DNA of 64,000 nt, from contig NZ_JAPEPC010000001.1 of the NCBI RefSeq assembly GCF_026340465.1, forward strand, positions 558,001 through 622,000. The letters are read 5' to 3'. Both the position numbers and the translations under genes were made by a program. Positions 54,521 through 61,919 of the stretch are shown here, piece after piece (the first letter of the stretch is position 1; each line of letters opens with the position of its first letter). The notes beneath the pieces are model-generated. The model was not told where the DNA came from. It worked only from the letters and a program-made list of their open reading frames with translations, and ran no database searches. Origin of the DNA: Streptomyces sp. NBC_01306. GTDB taxonomy: Bacteria > Actinomycetota > Actinomycetes > Streptomycetales > Streptomycetaceae.

Positions 54521-56026
54521 TCAGGACTTCAGGACGAACGGGTCGTCGGCGGGGCCCTCGTCCGTGTTGATCCAGACGCTCTTGAGCCGGGTGTACTCCC
54601 CCATCACCTCGGTCCCGTGCTCCACGCCCATCCCGCTGGACTTGAAGCCGGAGCGCGGCGACATCGGGGACATCGAGCGGTAGGTGTTGACCCACACCGT
54701 GCCGGCGTCGAGCCGGGACGCGACGCGGTGTGCGCGGGCCAGGTCCCGGGTCCACAGCCCGGCGGCGAGGCCGTAGTCGGTGTCGTTGGCGAGCCCCACC
54801 AGCTCGTCCTCGGTCCCGAAGGGCATGATCGCCACGACTGGTCCGAAGATCTCCTCCCGGCAGAGCCGCATGCTGTTGTCGGCCCCGACGAAGGCGGTGG
54901 GACGGTAGAAGAACCCGTCAAGACCGCCGAGCCCGCCGGGTTCGGGCCGGCTGCCGCCCGCGACGGTCACCGCGCCCTCCGCCCGGCCCACGGCGACGTA
55001 CTCCTCCACCTTGTCGCGCTGGCTCTCGATCGCCAGCGGCCCGAGCTGGGTCGCCGGGTCCAGCGGGTCGCCGAGCCGGATCGCGTCGGCCCGCGCCGCC
55101 ACCCGCTCCACCACCTCGTCGTAGACGGCCTGTTGGGCGTAGACCCGGCTGCCCGCCACACAGGTCTGCCCCGCGGCGGCGAACACTCCGGCGACGATAC
55201 CGACCGACGCGTTCGCCACATCCGCGTCGCCGAAGACGATGTTGGGCGACTTGCCGCCCAGCTCCAGCGTGGTGCGGACGAACCGGGAGCCGCAGCTCGC
55301 CGCGATCCGCGACCCGGTGCGGGTGCTGCCGGTGAACGTGACCTTGGCGACCAGCGGATGCTCCACCAGCGGCGTGCCGACCTCGTCCCCGTAACCGGTG
55401 ACGACGTTGACGACACCGGGCGGGAAGCCGGCCTTCTCAAGGAGCGGAGCGAGCTGGAGCAGCGAGGCTGAGGTGTGCTCGGACGGCTTGACGACGACGG
55501 TGTTCCCGGCCGCCAGCGCGGGCGCCAGCTTGGTGATGGTCAGCAGCAGCGGAGAGTTCCACGGGGTGATGGCCACGACCACACCGAGCGGTTCGCGCAC
55601 CGTGTAGTTGAGTATCTCCCGGCGGGAGGCCGGGATGGTGCTGCCGTGCACCTTGTCGGCCAGACCCGCGTAGTAATGCACGTACTCCGGCAGGCTGGCC
55701 AGCTGGGCGCGCATCTCGCTGAGCAGTTTGCCGTTGTCCAGTGTCTCGGTACGGGCCAGTTCCTCGCCGTGCTCGCCGATGAGTTCGGCGAGCCTGCGCA
55801 GCAGCGCGCCGCGCCGGGTCGCCGTCAGATCGCGCCAGGCCGGATCCTCGAACGCGGCGCGCGCGGCCCGGACGGCGCGGTCGGCGTCGGTGGCGTCGCC
55901 GCGCGCCGTCTCGTACCAGACCTCGGCGGTCGTCGGGTTGACGCTGGGCAGATAGGCGCCGCTCGCGGGCTGTACCCAGGCGCCGTTGATGTAGTGGTCA
56001 TGACGCGGGAGCCGCGGTGCGGTCAC
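54521..56026 (-). CDS. Aldehyde dehydrogenase family protein
   Basis: 501-residue NAD(P)-dependent aldehyde dehydrogenase: HYINGAWVQPASG, ITPWNSPLLLTITKLAPAL, LELGGKSPNIVFGD (general-base Glu) and AAAGQTCVAGSR (catalytic Cys). GTG 56026 has GGAGG six bases upstream, placed inside the 3' end of the hydrolase gene, giving a 29-bp overlap and translational coupling. Last gene of the minus-strand operon; would oxidise an aldehyde such as the semialdehyde expected from ring cleavage. Confidence 0.93.
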   Translation of the reverse strand: MTAPRLPRHDHYINGAWVQPASGAYLPSVNPTTAEVWYETARGDATDADRAVRAARAAFEDPAWRDLTATRRGALLRRLAELIGEHGEELARTETLDNGKLLSEMRAQLASLPEYVHYYAGLADKVHGSTIPASRREILNYTVREPLGVVVAITPWNSPLLLTITKLAPALAAGNTVVVKPSEHTSASLLQLAPLLEKAGFPPGVVNVVTGYGDEVGTPLVEHPLVAKVTFTGSTRTGSRIAASCGSRFVRTTLELGGKSPNIVFGDADVANASVGIVAGVFAAAGQTCVAGSRVYAQQAVYDEVVERVAARADAIRLGDPLDPATQLGPLAIESQRDKVEEYVAVGRAEGAVTVAGGSRPEPGGLGGLDGFFYRPTAFVGADNSMRLCREEIFGPVVAIMPFGTEDELVGLANDTDYGLAAGLWTRDLARAHRVASRLDAGTVWVNTYRSMSPMSPRSGFKSSGMGVEHGTEVMGEYTRLKSVWINTDEGPADDPFVLKS

Positions 56027-56777
56027 GGTCCACCTCCGTGGTGTGTCGGATGATCTCGTCGGTGAGCCGGTCCGGCGCTTCCAGCGCGAGCAGATGCCGG
56101 GCGCCGGGAATGACCGCGGCCCGCGCCCCGGGTACGGCGCCGGCCAGCGCCCGGGTCATCGCCTCGGTCGAGCCGGGGTCGGCGCCGCCGGTGACGGCGA
56201 GCGTCGGCACCGTGAGCGACGGCAGCTGGGGCCACAGCTCGGCGTCGGCGCGGGTGAACACCTCGTAACAGGCCAGGTATGAGACGTGGTTCTGGCTCAG
56301 CAGGGTCGCCCTGACCTCTTCGACCAGGCCGGGCTCGGCCACCTGCCACTCCCGGGTGAACCAGCGGTCGATCGCCGCGTCCACCGAGCCGGGGAAGTCC
56401 TCCCGGGCACGTTCGAGCCGGCCGGCCACGTCCCGGCTCTCCTCGGGCGTGCGGCGGGCCACCGATGAGACCAGGGTCAGGGACGCCACGGCGGCTGGGC
56501 GCAGCAGGGCGGCCCGGGTCGCCACCAGGGCGCCGAGCGAGAACCCTACGAGGTGGGAGGGGCCTTCGAGGGTGTCCAGGACGTCGGTGGCGAGGTCGTC
56601 CAGGGTGATCCCGGGCGCGGCCGGCGGTGAACCGGCGTGGCCGCGCAGATCGACGGCCCGCGTACGGTGGCGGGCCGCGAGCGCCGGAAGGCAGCGGTCC
56701 CACATGTGCCGGTCGAGACCGACCCCGTGCAGCAGCACGAGGTCCGTGCCGCTGCCGTGGTCCTCGTAGCCGATCAC
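55998..56777 (-). CDS. Alpha/beta hydrolase (RutD-like position)
   Basis: 259-residue hydrolase: oxyanion LLHGVGLDRHMWD, nucleophile elbow LVGFSLGALVA (Ser80), acid Asp in VTGGADPGSTEA and His in PGARHLLALEAP. GTG start overlaps the DUF1185 stop (GTGA), and the gene end overlaps the aldehyde dehydrogenase start. Likely hydrolyses an ester, amide or lactone formed after oxygenation. The same class of enzyme (RutD) accompanies RutA in uracil degradation; the resemblance here is of context, not of proven orthology. Confidence 0.91.
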   Translation of the reverse strand: MIGYEDHGSGTDLVLLHGVGLDRHMWDRCLPALAARHRTRAVDLRGHAGSPPAAPGITLDDLATDVLDTLEGPSHLVGFSLGALVATRAALLRPAAVASLTLVSSVARRTPEESRDVAGRLERAREDFPGSVDAAIDRWFTREWQVAEPGLVEEVRATLLSQNHVSYLACYEVFTRADAELWPQLPSLTVPTLAVTGGADPGSTEAMTRALAGAVPGARAAVIPGARHLLALEAPDRLTDEIIRHTTEVDRDRTAAPAS

Positions 56778-57325
56778 TGCTCGGTCGCCAGGGGCGCGAG
56801 GCGGGCCTGCGGGCGGCCCTGGGCGGCGGCGGCCAGCGCGACGACGATCTCACCGGCGCGCGGCGCGTCGGGGATGCGGACCTCCATGGTCTGGTGGTGC
56901 GAGCGGATGGTGGCGTCGGTGATGTGCTTCAGCGGGATGTCGAAGACCGCGCCCGCCCCGGCGCGCTTCTCCACCGCGGGGAGCAGGGTGGTGGCGGCCG
57001 TCGCGTCCCGGAAGTGGTTGCCGAACTTCAGCGTGTGGATCAGCGCCGAGCCGTGCTCGGTCTCACCGTCCAGGCCGACGATGGCCGCCTTACCGTAGGC
57101 CTCGACGGTCCCGCCGAGCGCCTTGACGACCAACGGGGCCAGCAGCGCGCCGAGTTCGGACGCGGTCGCCTCGATACCGGGGCCGAGGTCCTGGACGAAG
57201 CCCTGGCCCGCCCAGGGGTTGTCGATGACGGCCGCGACCACAGCGGTACGGGCGGCGGGTTCGACGGGGGCGCCGCCCTCGGTGTGGATCTCGTCCACGA
57301 GGGTGACGATCTTACGGATGTTCAT
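56774..57325 (-). CDS. DUF1185 (amino acid synthesis family) protein 1
   Basis: 183 residues: NPWAGQGFVQDL, YGKAAIVGLDGETEHGSALIHT and IRSHHQTMEVRIPDAPRAGE are the conserved blocks of PF06684. The family fold is described as chorismate-mutase-like; no reaction is established. ATG 57325 overlaps the stop of paralogue 2 (ATGA), and its stop overlaps the hydrolase start. Shares the blocks NPWAG and YGKAAIVGLDGE-EHG with paralogue 2 while the C-termini differ, so the pair may form a hetero-oligomer. Confidence 0.9.
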   Translation of the reverse strand: MNIRKIVTLVDEIHTEGGAPVEPAARTAVVAAVIDNPWAGQGFVQDLGPGIEATASELGALLAPLVVKALGGTVEAYGKAAIVGLDGETEHGSALIHTLKFGNHFRDATAATTLLPAVEKRAGAGAVFDIPLKHITDATIRSHHQTMEVRIPDAPRAGEIVVALAAAAQGRPQARLAPLATEQ

Positions 57326-57924
57326 GGGGTCCTCTCGGGGGTTTCCAGGGTCGCCAGGGTCACTACGGGGTCGGTGCGCCGGTCCCCGATCCGGGCGTTG
57401 GGGCGCGGCCCGGTGGCCGCCGCCGCGACGATGACCAACTCGTCGGCGCGGGGACCGTCGGGGACCCTGATCCGGGTGGCGGCGTAGTGCGAGCGGGTCG
57501 CCGCTGCGGTCTTGTGCCAGATGGGGACCGTGACCGTGGTGCCCGCCGGGGCCTGCTCCTCGCTGAAGGCGATGATCGAGGTGCCTTCGAGGATCTCGCG
57601 GACGACATTGCCGAAGTACGGGGTGTGGATCAGGGCGCCGCCGTGCTCGCTCTCGCCGTCCAGGCCGACGACGGCAGCCTTGCCGAAGGACTCGATGGCG
57701 TCCGCGCCACCGAGCATGGCGGTCAGTCGGGAAGTGATCTCCCGGGCCAGGACCGGGGCGAGTTCGCGGGCCTCGGCCGACAGGTCGGGCACGGTGCCGC
57801 GGCCTGCCCAGGGGTTGCGCACGACCACCGCGACGGCGCCGCGCCGGACGGTCGTGGCGACGGGCTCGCCCAGTTCGCTGACGAAGTCCTCGCAGGAGGA
57901 GACGATGCGCCGGATGACGGTCAC
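57322..57924 (-). CDS. DUF1185 (amino acid synthesis family) protein 2
   Basis: 200 residues: NPWAGRGTVPDL, FGKAAVVGLDGESEHGGALIHT, SHYAATRIRVPDGPRADE. The same conserved blocks as paralogue 1 with a longer C-terminal tail. GTG start overlaps the LLM stop (GTGA), and its own stop overlaps paralogue 1. Adjacent paralogues, both coupled, suggest a stable two-subunit complex in the pathway rather than a redundant copy. Confidence 0.9.
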   Translation of the reverse strand: MTVIRRIVSSCEDFVSELGEPVATTVRRGAVAVVVRNPWAGRGTVPDLSAEARELAPVLAREITSRLTAMLGGADAIESFGKAAVVGLDGESEHGGALIHTPYFGNVVREILEGTSIIAFSEEQAPAGTTVTVPIWHKTAAATRSHYAATRIRVPDGPRADELVIVAAAATGPRPNARIGDRRTDPVVTLATLETPERTP

Positions 57925-59099
57925 GAGCGGCCCGCGCCGCTCGTCCCGGCGGTGCTCAGCTCCGAGGTGCCCGTCTCCGAGGTGAAGCGGGGCATCACCT
58001 GCTCGGAGAAGAGCTCCAGACTGCGCATGGCGTGCTTGTGCGGCAGTCCGGGGTGGGTGGTCCAGAGCATCAGATGCTCCAGGTTGATCTCGTCCTGGAG
58101 TTCGCTGATCTTCTCGGCGACGTAGTCCGGGGTACCCACCAGCAGGTTGCGGTCCTGGAGGAAGTCGAAGCTCAGCTCGTGCTCATCGGTCAGCTCCTCG
58201 CCCTCCTCCATGAGGTTGGACAGACCCCGCCAGTGCGTGACCCACCGGTAGGTCTGCAGGAGCGCCTCCTGGAACTCCTCCCTGGCCTGCTCCATGGTGT
58301 CGGCGACATAGACGTCGCGGACCAGGGCGAGTCCCTCGCCGAGGGCGTGCTCACGGCCGGTCGTCTCGGTGGCGGCCCGCCGGTACAGGTCGAAGCGTCC
58401 CTTGAGCGCCGAGACCGGCGGCAGCCAGAGGATGCCCTGGATCCCGTTCCTGGCACAGGACTCGATGGACCGGGGCGAGTCCACGACCTGCCACATCGGC
58501 GGGTGCGGGCGCTGGTACGGGGCAGGGGTGACGGCCAGCTTGGTTATCTCACCGTCCGTGGTGAAGTCCTCGGTGGCCGGGGAGAGCGGGTGGCTCCACT
58601 TCAGGCCGGGGGCGGGGAAGTCGTAGAAGCGGCCGTGGTGTTCGAAGAACTCGCCGGTCCACGCCTTCTTCAGGATCTCCAGGGTCTCCTCGAACAGGGC
58701 ACGGTTCTGCTCCTGGTCGCGCGGGTCCGCCTGCGGGTTGAGGTTCATCGCCTCGCGGCCGTAAAGACCGCGGCCCACCCCGACCTCGACGCGCCCGCCG
58801 GAGAGCTGGTCGAGCAGTGCCAGGTCCTCGGCGAGGCGCAGCGGATGCCAGAAGGTGACGATATTGGCGGCCTGGCCGATGCGGATGCGCTCGGTCCGCG
58901 CGGCGATGTCCGTACCCATCAGGACGGGGTTGGGCGTCAGCTCCTGGCCCTCGTGGCCGAAGTGGTGCTCGGTGTACCAGACCGACCAGAAACCCGCGTC
59001 CTCCGCAGCGACCGCGAACTCGCGCGCCTCCCGCATCAGACGGTGGTACTCGCCGAGCTGCCCAGGAGCGCCGAGCGCGTGAAAGATCGAGAAACGCAT
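57921..59099 (-). CDS. LLM class flavin-dependent monooxygenase
   Basis: 392-residue luciferase-like TIM-barrel enzyme of the two-component type that uses reduced flavin from a partner. Signs: AEDAGFWSVWYTEHHFG, IRIGQAANIVTFWHPLRLAEDLALLDQLSGGRVEVGVGRG, and the late helix KISELQDEINLEHLML. Such enzymes oxygenate or open N-heterocycles (RutA-like, TgnA-like reactions as established examples). ATG 59099 follows AGAGGCAGG. First gene of the minus-strand operon; the flavin reductase at 59892, divergent, is its probable partner. Confidence 0.92.
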   Translation of the reverse strand: MRFSIFHALGAPGQLGEYHRLMREAREFAVAAEDAGFWSVWYTEHHFGHEGQELTPNPVLMGTDIAARTERIRIGQAANIVTFWHPLRLAEDLALLDQLSGGRVEVGVGRGLYGREAMNLNPQADPRDQEQNRALFEETLEILKKAWTGEFFEHHGRFYDFPAPGLKWSHPLSPATEDFTTDGEITKLAVTPAPYQRPHPPMWQVVDSPRSIESCARNGIQGILWLPPVSALKGRFDLYRRAATETTGREHALGEGLALVRDVYVADTMEQAREEFQEALLQTYRWVTHWRGLSNLMEEGEELTDEHELSFDFLQDRNLLVGTPDYVAEKISELQDEINLEHLMLWTTHPGLPHKHAMRSLELFSEQVMPRFTSETGTSELSTAGTSGAGRS

Positions 59100-59130
59100 G
59101 GACCTGCCTCTCTGTGCCGGCCAGCAGCTG

Positions 59131-59143
59131 CTGGCATACAACA
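59131..59143. promoter_or_regulatory. 13-bp operator candidate, copy 2
   Basis: CTGGCATACAACA on the plus strand, the exact reverse complement of copy 1 at 53540-53552. It begins two bases after the -10 element of the monooxygenase promoter and covers its predicted transcription start, a classic repressor position. Confidence 0.6.
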
Positions 59144-59144
59144 G

Positions 59145-59174
59145 ACCGTAGGTGTCCGCTCTTTCAGTCGTCAA
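59145..59174 (-). promoter_or_regulatory. Promoter of the monooxygenase operon
   Basis: On the minus strand: TTGACG (59174-59169), 18-bp spacer, TACGGT (59150-59145). The -35 region AGTC-TTGAC-GACT is a 4-5-4 palindrome. The predicted start falls inside the 13-bp operator. Confidence 0.55.
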
Positions 59175-59281
59175 GACTCGGAATGACGTTTTTCAGAACG
59201 GCCCCTTTCACTGTGGCATAGCCGCTATATCCGTACAGAACAACGGAGTTGAGGCCGCGAAGACAGCAAGAACGGGGCGAT

Positions 59282-59313
59282 CTCTTGACATGCAAGAGGA
59301 GCGTTCATAGCGT
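59282..59313 (+). promoter_or_regulatory. Promoter of the cyclase-reductase-hydrolase operon with palindrome at -35
   Basis: TTGACA (59285-59290), 17-bp spacer, TAGCGT (59308-59313): close to consensus. The perfect palindrome CTCTTG-ACATG-CAAGAG (59282-59298) overlaps the -35. The remaining 304-bp divergent spacer (59100-59403) contains, besides the two promoters and operators, about 80 bp of leader before the cyclase start and no further gene. Confidence 0.6.
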
Positions 59314-59403
59314 CCTGCCACACAAGAGCAGTGCACGGCGGAGCGGGACCGGCGGATCATCCCCGGGGCCCGGCTCCTCCGGAAAGGACACGGTGGACGA
59401 CGT

Positions 59404-59895
59404 ATGGGTACCGGAAGCACCGACATCAGGGAGCGCATCGCCGCGGCCTGGGGCGCGGCCTGGCAGCGCGGCGAGGTCGACGCACTCGACACGGTCCTGG
59501 CCGACGGCTACCGGCGGCACGGGCGCACCGCGCAGGGCGCGGCGGATCTCAAGGCCAACATCACCGCGTGCCGTGCGGGCTTCCCCGATCTGGTCACCGT
59601 GATCGAGGACTGCGTGGTCGAGGGGGACCGCGTGGCGACCCGCTGGGTCAGCAGGGGCACGCACACCGGCCGTCTGATGGACGTACCGCCGACCGGCCGA
59701 ACCGTCACGGTCTCCGGCGCCACGTTCTCCCGTATCGAGGACGGCATGGTCGCCGAGGAGTGGGTCACCTGGGACCCCCGTCAGCTGCTGACCGCCCTGG
59801 GGATCATTCCGCTGGACAGCGCGCGGGCCGAGGCTCCCGCGCAGGCGGCGGCCGAGGCCCAGGGGCGTCACGCACGATCGGTGGTGGCGTCATGA
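59404..59895 (+). CDS. SnoaL-like ester cyclase/NTF2-like protein
   Basis: 163-residue NTF2/SnoaL fold: DIRERIAAAWGAAWQRGEVD helix, LADGYRRHG, VATRWVSRGTHTGRL and FSRIEDGMVAEEWVTWD strands. Family members cyclise polyketides or isomerise/hydrolyse small molecules; its step here is unknown. ATG 59404 has no clear ribosome site at normal distance. First gene of the plus-strand operon; its stop overlaps the flavin reductase start (ATGA). The last 25 residues are Ala/Gln-rich and probably disordered. Confidence 0.88.
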   Translation: MGTGSTDIRERIAAAWGAAWQRGEVDALDTVLADGYRRHGRTAQGAADLKANITACRAGFPDLVTVIEDCVVEGDRVATRWVSRGTHTGRLMDVPPTGRTVTVSGATFSRIEDGMVAEEWVTWDPRQLLTALGIIPLDSARAEAPAQAAAEAQGRHARSVVAS

Positions 59896-60413
59896 GTACG
59901 ACCGCCGAGAACCGGCCGGCAGCGGAAGTGGCCGAGTCCGATGTGAAGGGGCTGCACCGCAAGTTCATCACCGGCGTCACCATCGTGACCACGATGGACG
60001 GCGAACGTCCGCGCGGCCTTGCCGTCAACGCCTTCTCCAGCATCTCGCTGAGCCCCCCGCTGGTCATGGTCTGCGTCCAGCGAACCTCATCCACCTATGA
60101 ACCGCTCTTCCGCGCGGACCACATGGGCATCAGCATCCTGGCCTCCGACCAGTTGCCGGTGGCGACGGTCTTCGCGGGCAAGGGCGACGACAAGTTCGCT
60201 GAGCTGCGCTGGACCGCCGGGGCCCACGGCTCGCCGCTGATCGACAGCAGTGCGGCCGTACTGGAGGCACGGATCCAGGAACGCCTGCAGACCAGTACGC
60301 ACACCATCTTCATCGGACGGGTCACCCAGGCCGCCCACTCCGAACGGCCGCCCCTGATCTACAGCGCGGGCGGCTTCTACGACGGCGGGCAGCTCGATGC
60401 CGCCGCCCTCTGA
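59892..60413 (+). CDS. Flavin reductase family protein
   Basis: 173-residue FMN/FAD reductase of the HpaC/RutF type: TGVTIVTTMDGERPRGLAVNAFSSISLSPPLVMVCVQR is the flavin site region, followed by FAGKGDDKFAELRW and IGRVTQA. Supplies reduced flavin with NAD(P)H to the divergent LLM monooxygenase. ATG 59892 overlaps the cyclase stop and its own end overlaps the hydrolase by 17 bp, so the three are translationally coupled. Counterpart of RutF by context. Confidence 0.93.
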   Translation: MSTTAENRPAAEVAESDVKGLHRKFITGVTIVTTMDGERPRGLAVNAFSSISLSPPLVMVCVQRTSSTYEPLFRADHMGISILASDQLPVATVFAGKGDDKFAELRWTAGAHGSPLIDSSAAVLEARIQERLQTSTHTIFIGRVTQAAHSERPPLIYSAGGFYDGGQLDAAAL

Positions 60414-61041
60414 ACAAGCCGCCGGACAGACCGGGGAACAAGCCCGTCGGGCCGGGGAACAAGCCGGTCGGGCCGGGGACTCCGCGCCCGCGCCCTGGCT
60501 CGTCGTCATCGACATGCAGCGGGCCTTCGCCGAGCCCGGCAGCGCGTGGTCGGTGCCCCGCTACGCCCAGATCGAGCCGGTCATCGACGCGCTGTGCGAG
60601 CGGTTCGCCGGCCGCACCGTCCACACCCGCTTCGTACCCGACCCGGCCGAACCTGGCCAGTGGGCCCGCTATTACGACCGCTGGAGCACGATGCGCCGGC
60701 CGCCCGGCTCGCCGCTGTGGGGGCTCACGCGGCAGCTCCCCGACGGAGCACCGGTGGTCTCGCTGCCCACATTCGGCAAGTGGGGCGAGGAGCTGGCGGC
60801 GCTCACCGCCGGCGCCCCGCTGGTGCTGTGCGGTGTCGCCACGGACTGCTGCGTCCTGGCCACGGCCCTGGCAGCGGCGGACGCGGGGCGGGCGGTCACG
60901 GTCGTGGCGGACGCCTGTGCGGGCGCCGACGACCGCAGCCACGGCGACACCCTGCGCCTCCTCGGTCTGCTCTCCCCCATGGTCGAGGTGGCCGGGGCGC
61001 GCTCCCTGACCGGGGCCGGAGAGGCGGCCCCGCGACAGTGA
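60397..61041 (+). CDS. Isochorismatase-fold cysteine hydrolase (RutB-like context)
   Basis: 214 residues with the triad Asp39 (LVVIDMQRAF), Lys128 (PTFGKWGEE) and Cys152 (CGVATDCCVLA). Such enzymes hydrolyse amides, ureides or N-carbamoyl groups; RutB is the established member that hydrolyses the ring-opened ureidoacrylate peracid. The N-terminal tail EQARRAG/EQAGRAG comes from a 21-bp tandem repeat. Overlaps the flavin reductase gene by 17 bp. Last gene of the operon, ending 10 bp before the convergent phosphatase gene. Confidence 0.92.
   Translation: MPPPSEQAAGQTGEQARRAGEQAGRAGDSAPAPWLVVIDMQRAFAEPGSAWSVPRYAQIEPVIDALCERFAGRTVHTRFVPDPAEPGQWARYYDRWSTMRRPPGSPLWGLTRQLPDGAPVVSLPTFGKWGEELAALTAGAPLVLCGVATDCCVLATALAAADAGRAVTVVADACAGADDRSHGDTLRLLGLLSPMVEVAGARSLTGAGEAAPRQ
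60431..60480. repeat. 21-bp tandem repeat inside the cysteine hydrolase gene
   Basis: Two full copies (60431-60451, 60452-60472), differing at one base, and eight bases of a third copy. In frame, they encode the seven-residue repeats EQARRAG and EQAGRAG in the N-terminal tail. Confidence 0.85.
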
Positions 61042-61050
61042 GTCCGCGCC

Positions 61051-61878
61051 TCAGGCCCCCGCCGCCAGCAACTGCCGCACCCGGTGGGCCGTGGCCGCGT
61101 CGCGGGCGGCTGTGAACGGCAGCGCGTTGCCGCCGGTGACGCGGAACGGCTCGCCCGTGAGCGTCAGATGGGCGCCGCCCGCCTCCTCCACCAGGAGCAG
61201 ACCTGCCGCGTGGTCCCACGCCAGTTCCCAGTTGAACGCCACCGCGTCGAGGGTCCCCCCGGCGACGGCCAGATACTCCAGGCCCGCCGAACCGCACGGC
61301 CTGGTGCGGATGCCTTCGGTGCGCAGGGCGAGCAGCGAGCTCTTCTGCTCGGGTGTGGTGAAGTCCGGGTGCGAGGTGGCCACTTGGAGTTCGGCGCCGG
61401 GTGCGGGTGAGCCCGCCACGAGTGGTTCCCCGTTGAGGCGGGCGCCACCACCCCGTACGGCAACGGCCATCTCGTCGAGCGCCGCGGCGTAGGTCCAGGA
61501 GGCGAGGAGTTCGCCGCGGTGGGCGAGCGCCACCAGGGTGCAGAAGCCCGCTTCGCCGCGCACGAACTGGCGGGTGCCGTCGACCGGGTCGACGATCCAG
61601 ACGGGCGCGTCGCCCCGTATCGCCTCGTACGTGGACGGGTCGGCCGCCACGGCCTCCTCACCGACCACCACCGAGCCCGGCAGCAGTGCGGTGAGGGCGG
61701 CCGTGAGGTGTTCCTCGGCGCCGCGGTCGGCCACCGTCACCAGGTCGTGCGGACCGCTCTTCTCGGCGATCTCGTGCGCGGCGAGCTGCCGGAAACGCGG
61801 CAGGATCTCGGCGGCGGCCGCCTCGCGGACCACCGCCTCGACCTCGGTCAAATCCCTGGCCAGAAGCTGTTCGGTCAT
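61051..61878 (-). CDS. Inositol monophosphatase family protein
   Basis: 275-residue lithium-sensitive phosphatase superfamily member: VGEEAVAA (Glu of motif 1), IVDPVDGTRQFVRG (motif A, metal ligands Asp-Pro-x-Asp-Gly-Thr) and WELAWDHAAGLLLVEEAGG (motif B). Substrate may be histidinol phosphate, inositol phosphate or another sugar phosphate. ATG 61878. It is convergent with the hydrolase operon and 41 bp downstream of the gamma-glutamyltransferase stop on the same strand. Confidence 0.92.
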   Translation of the reverse strand: MTEQLLARDLTEVEAVVREAAAAEILPRFRQLAAHEIAEKSGPHDLVTVADRGAEEHLTAALTALLPGSVVVGEEAVAADPSTYEAIRGDAPVWIVDPVDGTRQFVRGEAGFCTLVALAHRGELLASWTYAAALDEMAVAVRGGGARLNGEPLVAGSPAPGAELQVATSHPDFTTPEQKSSLLALRTEGIRTRPCGSAGLEYLAVAGGTLDAVAFNWELAWDHAAGLLLVEEAGGAHLTLTGEPFRVTGGNALPFTAARDAATAHRVRQLLAAGA

Positions 61879-61919
61879 GCCTCCATCTCAGCACACCCCG
61901 GTGAAGGGACCGCACCGGT

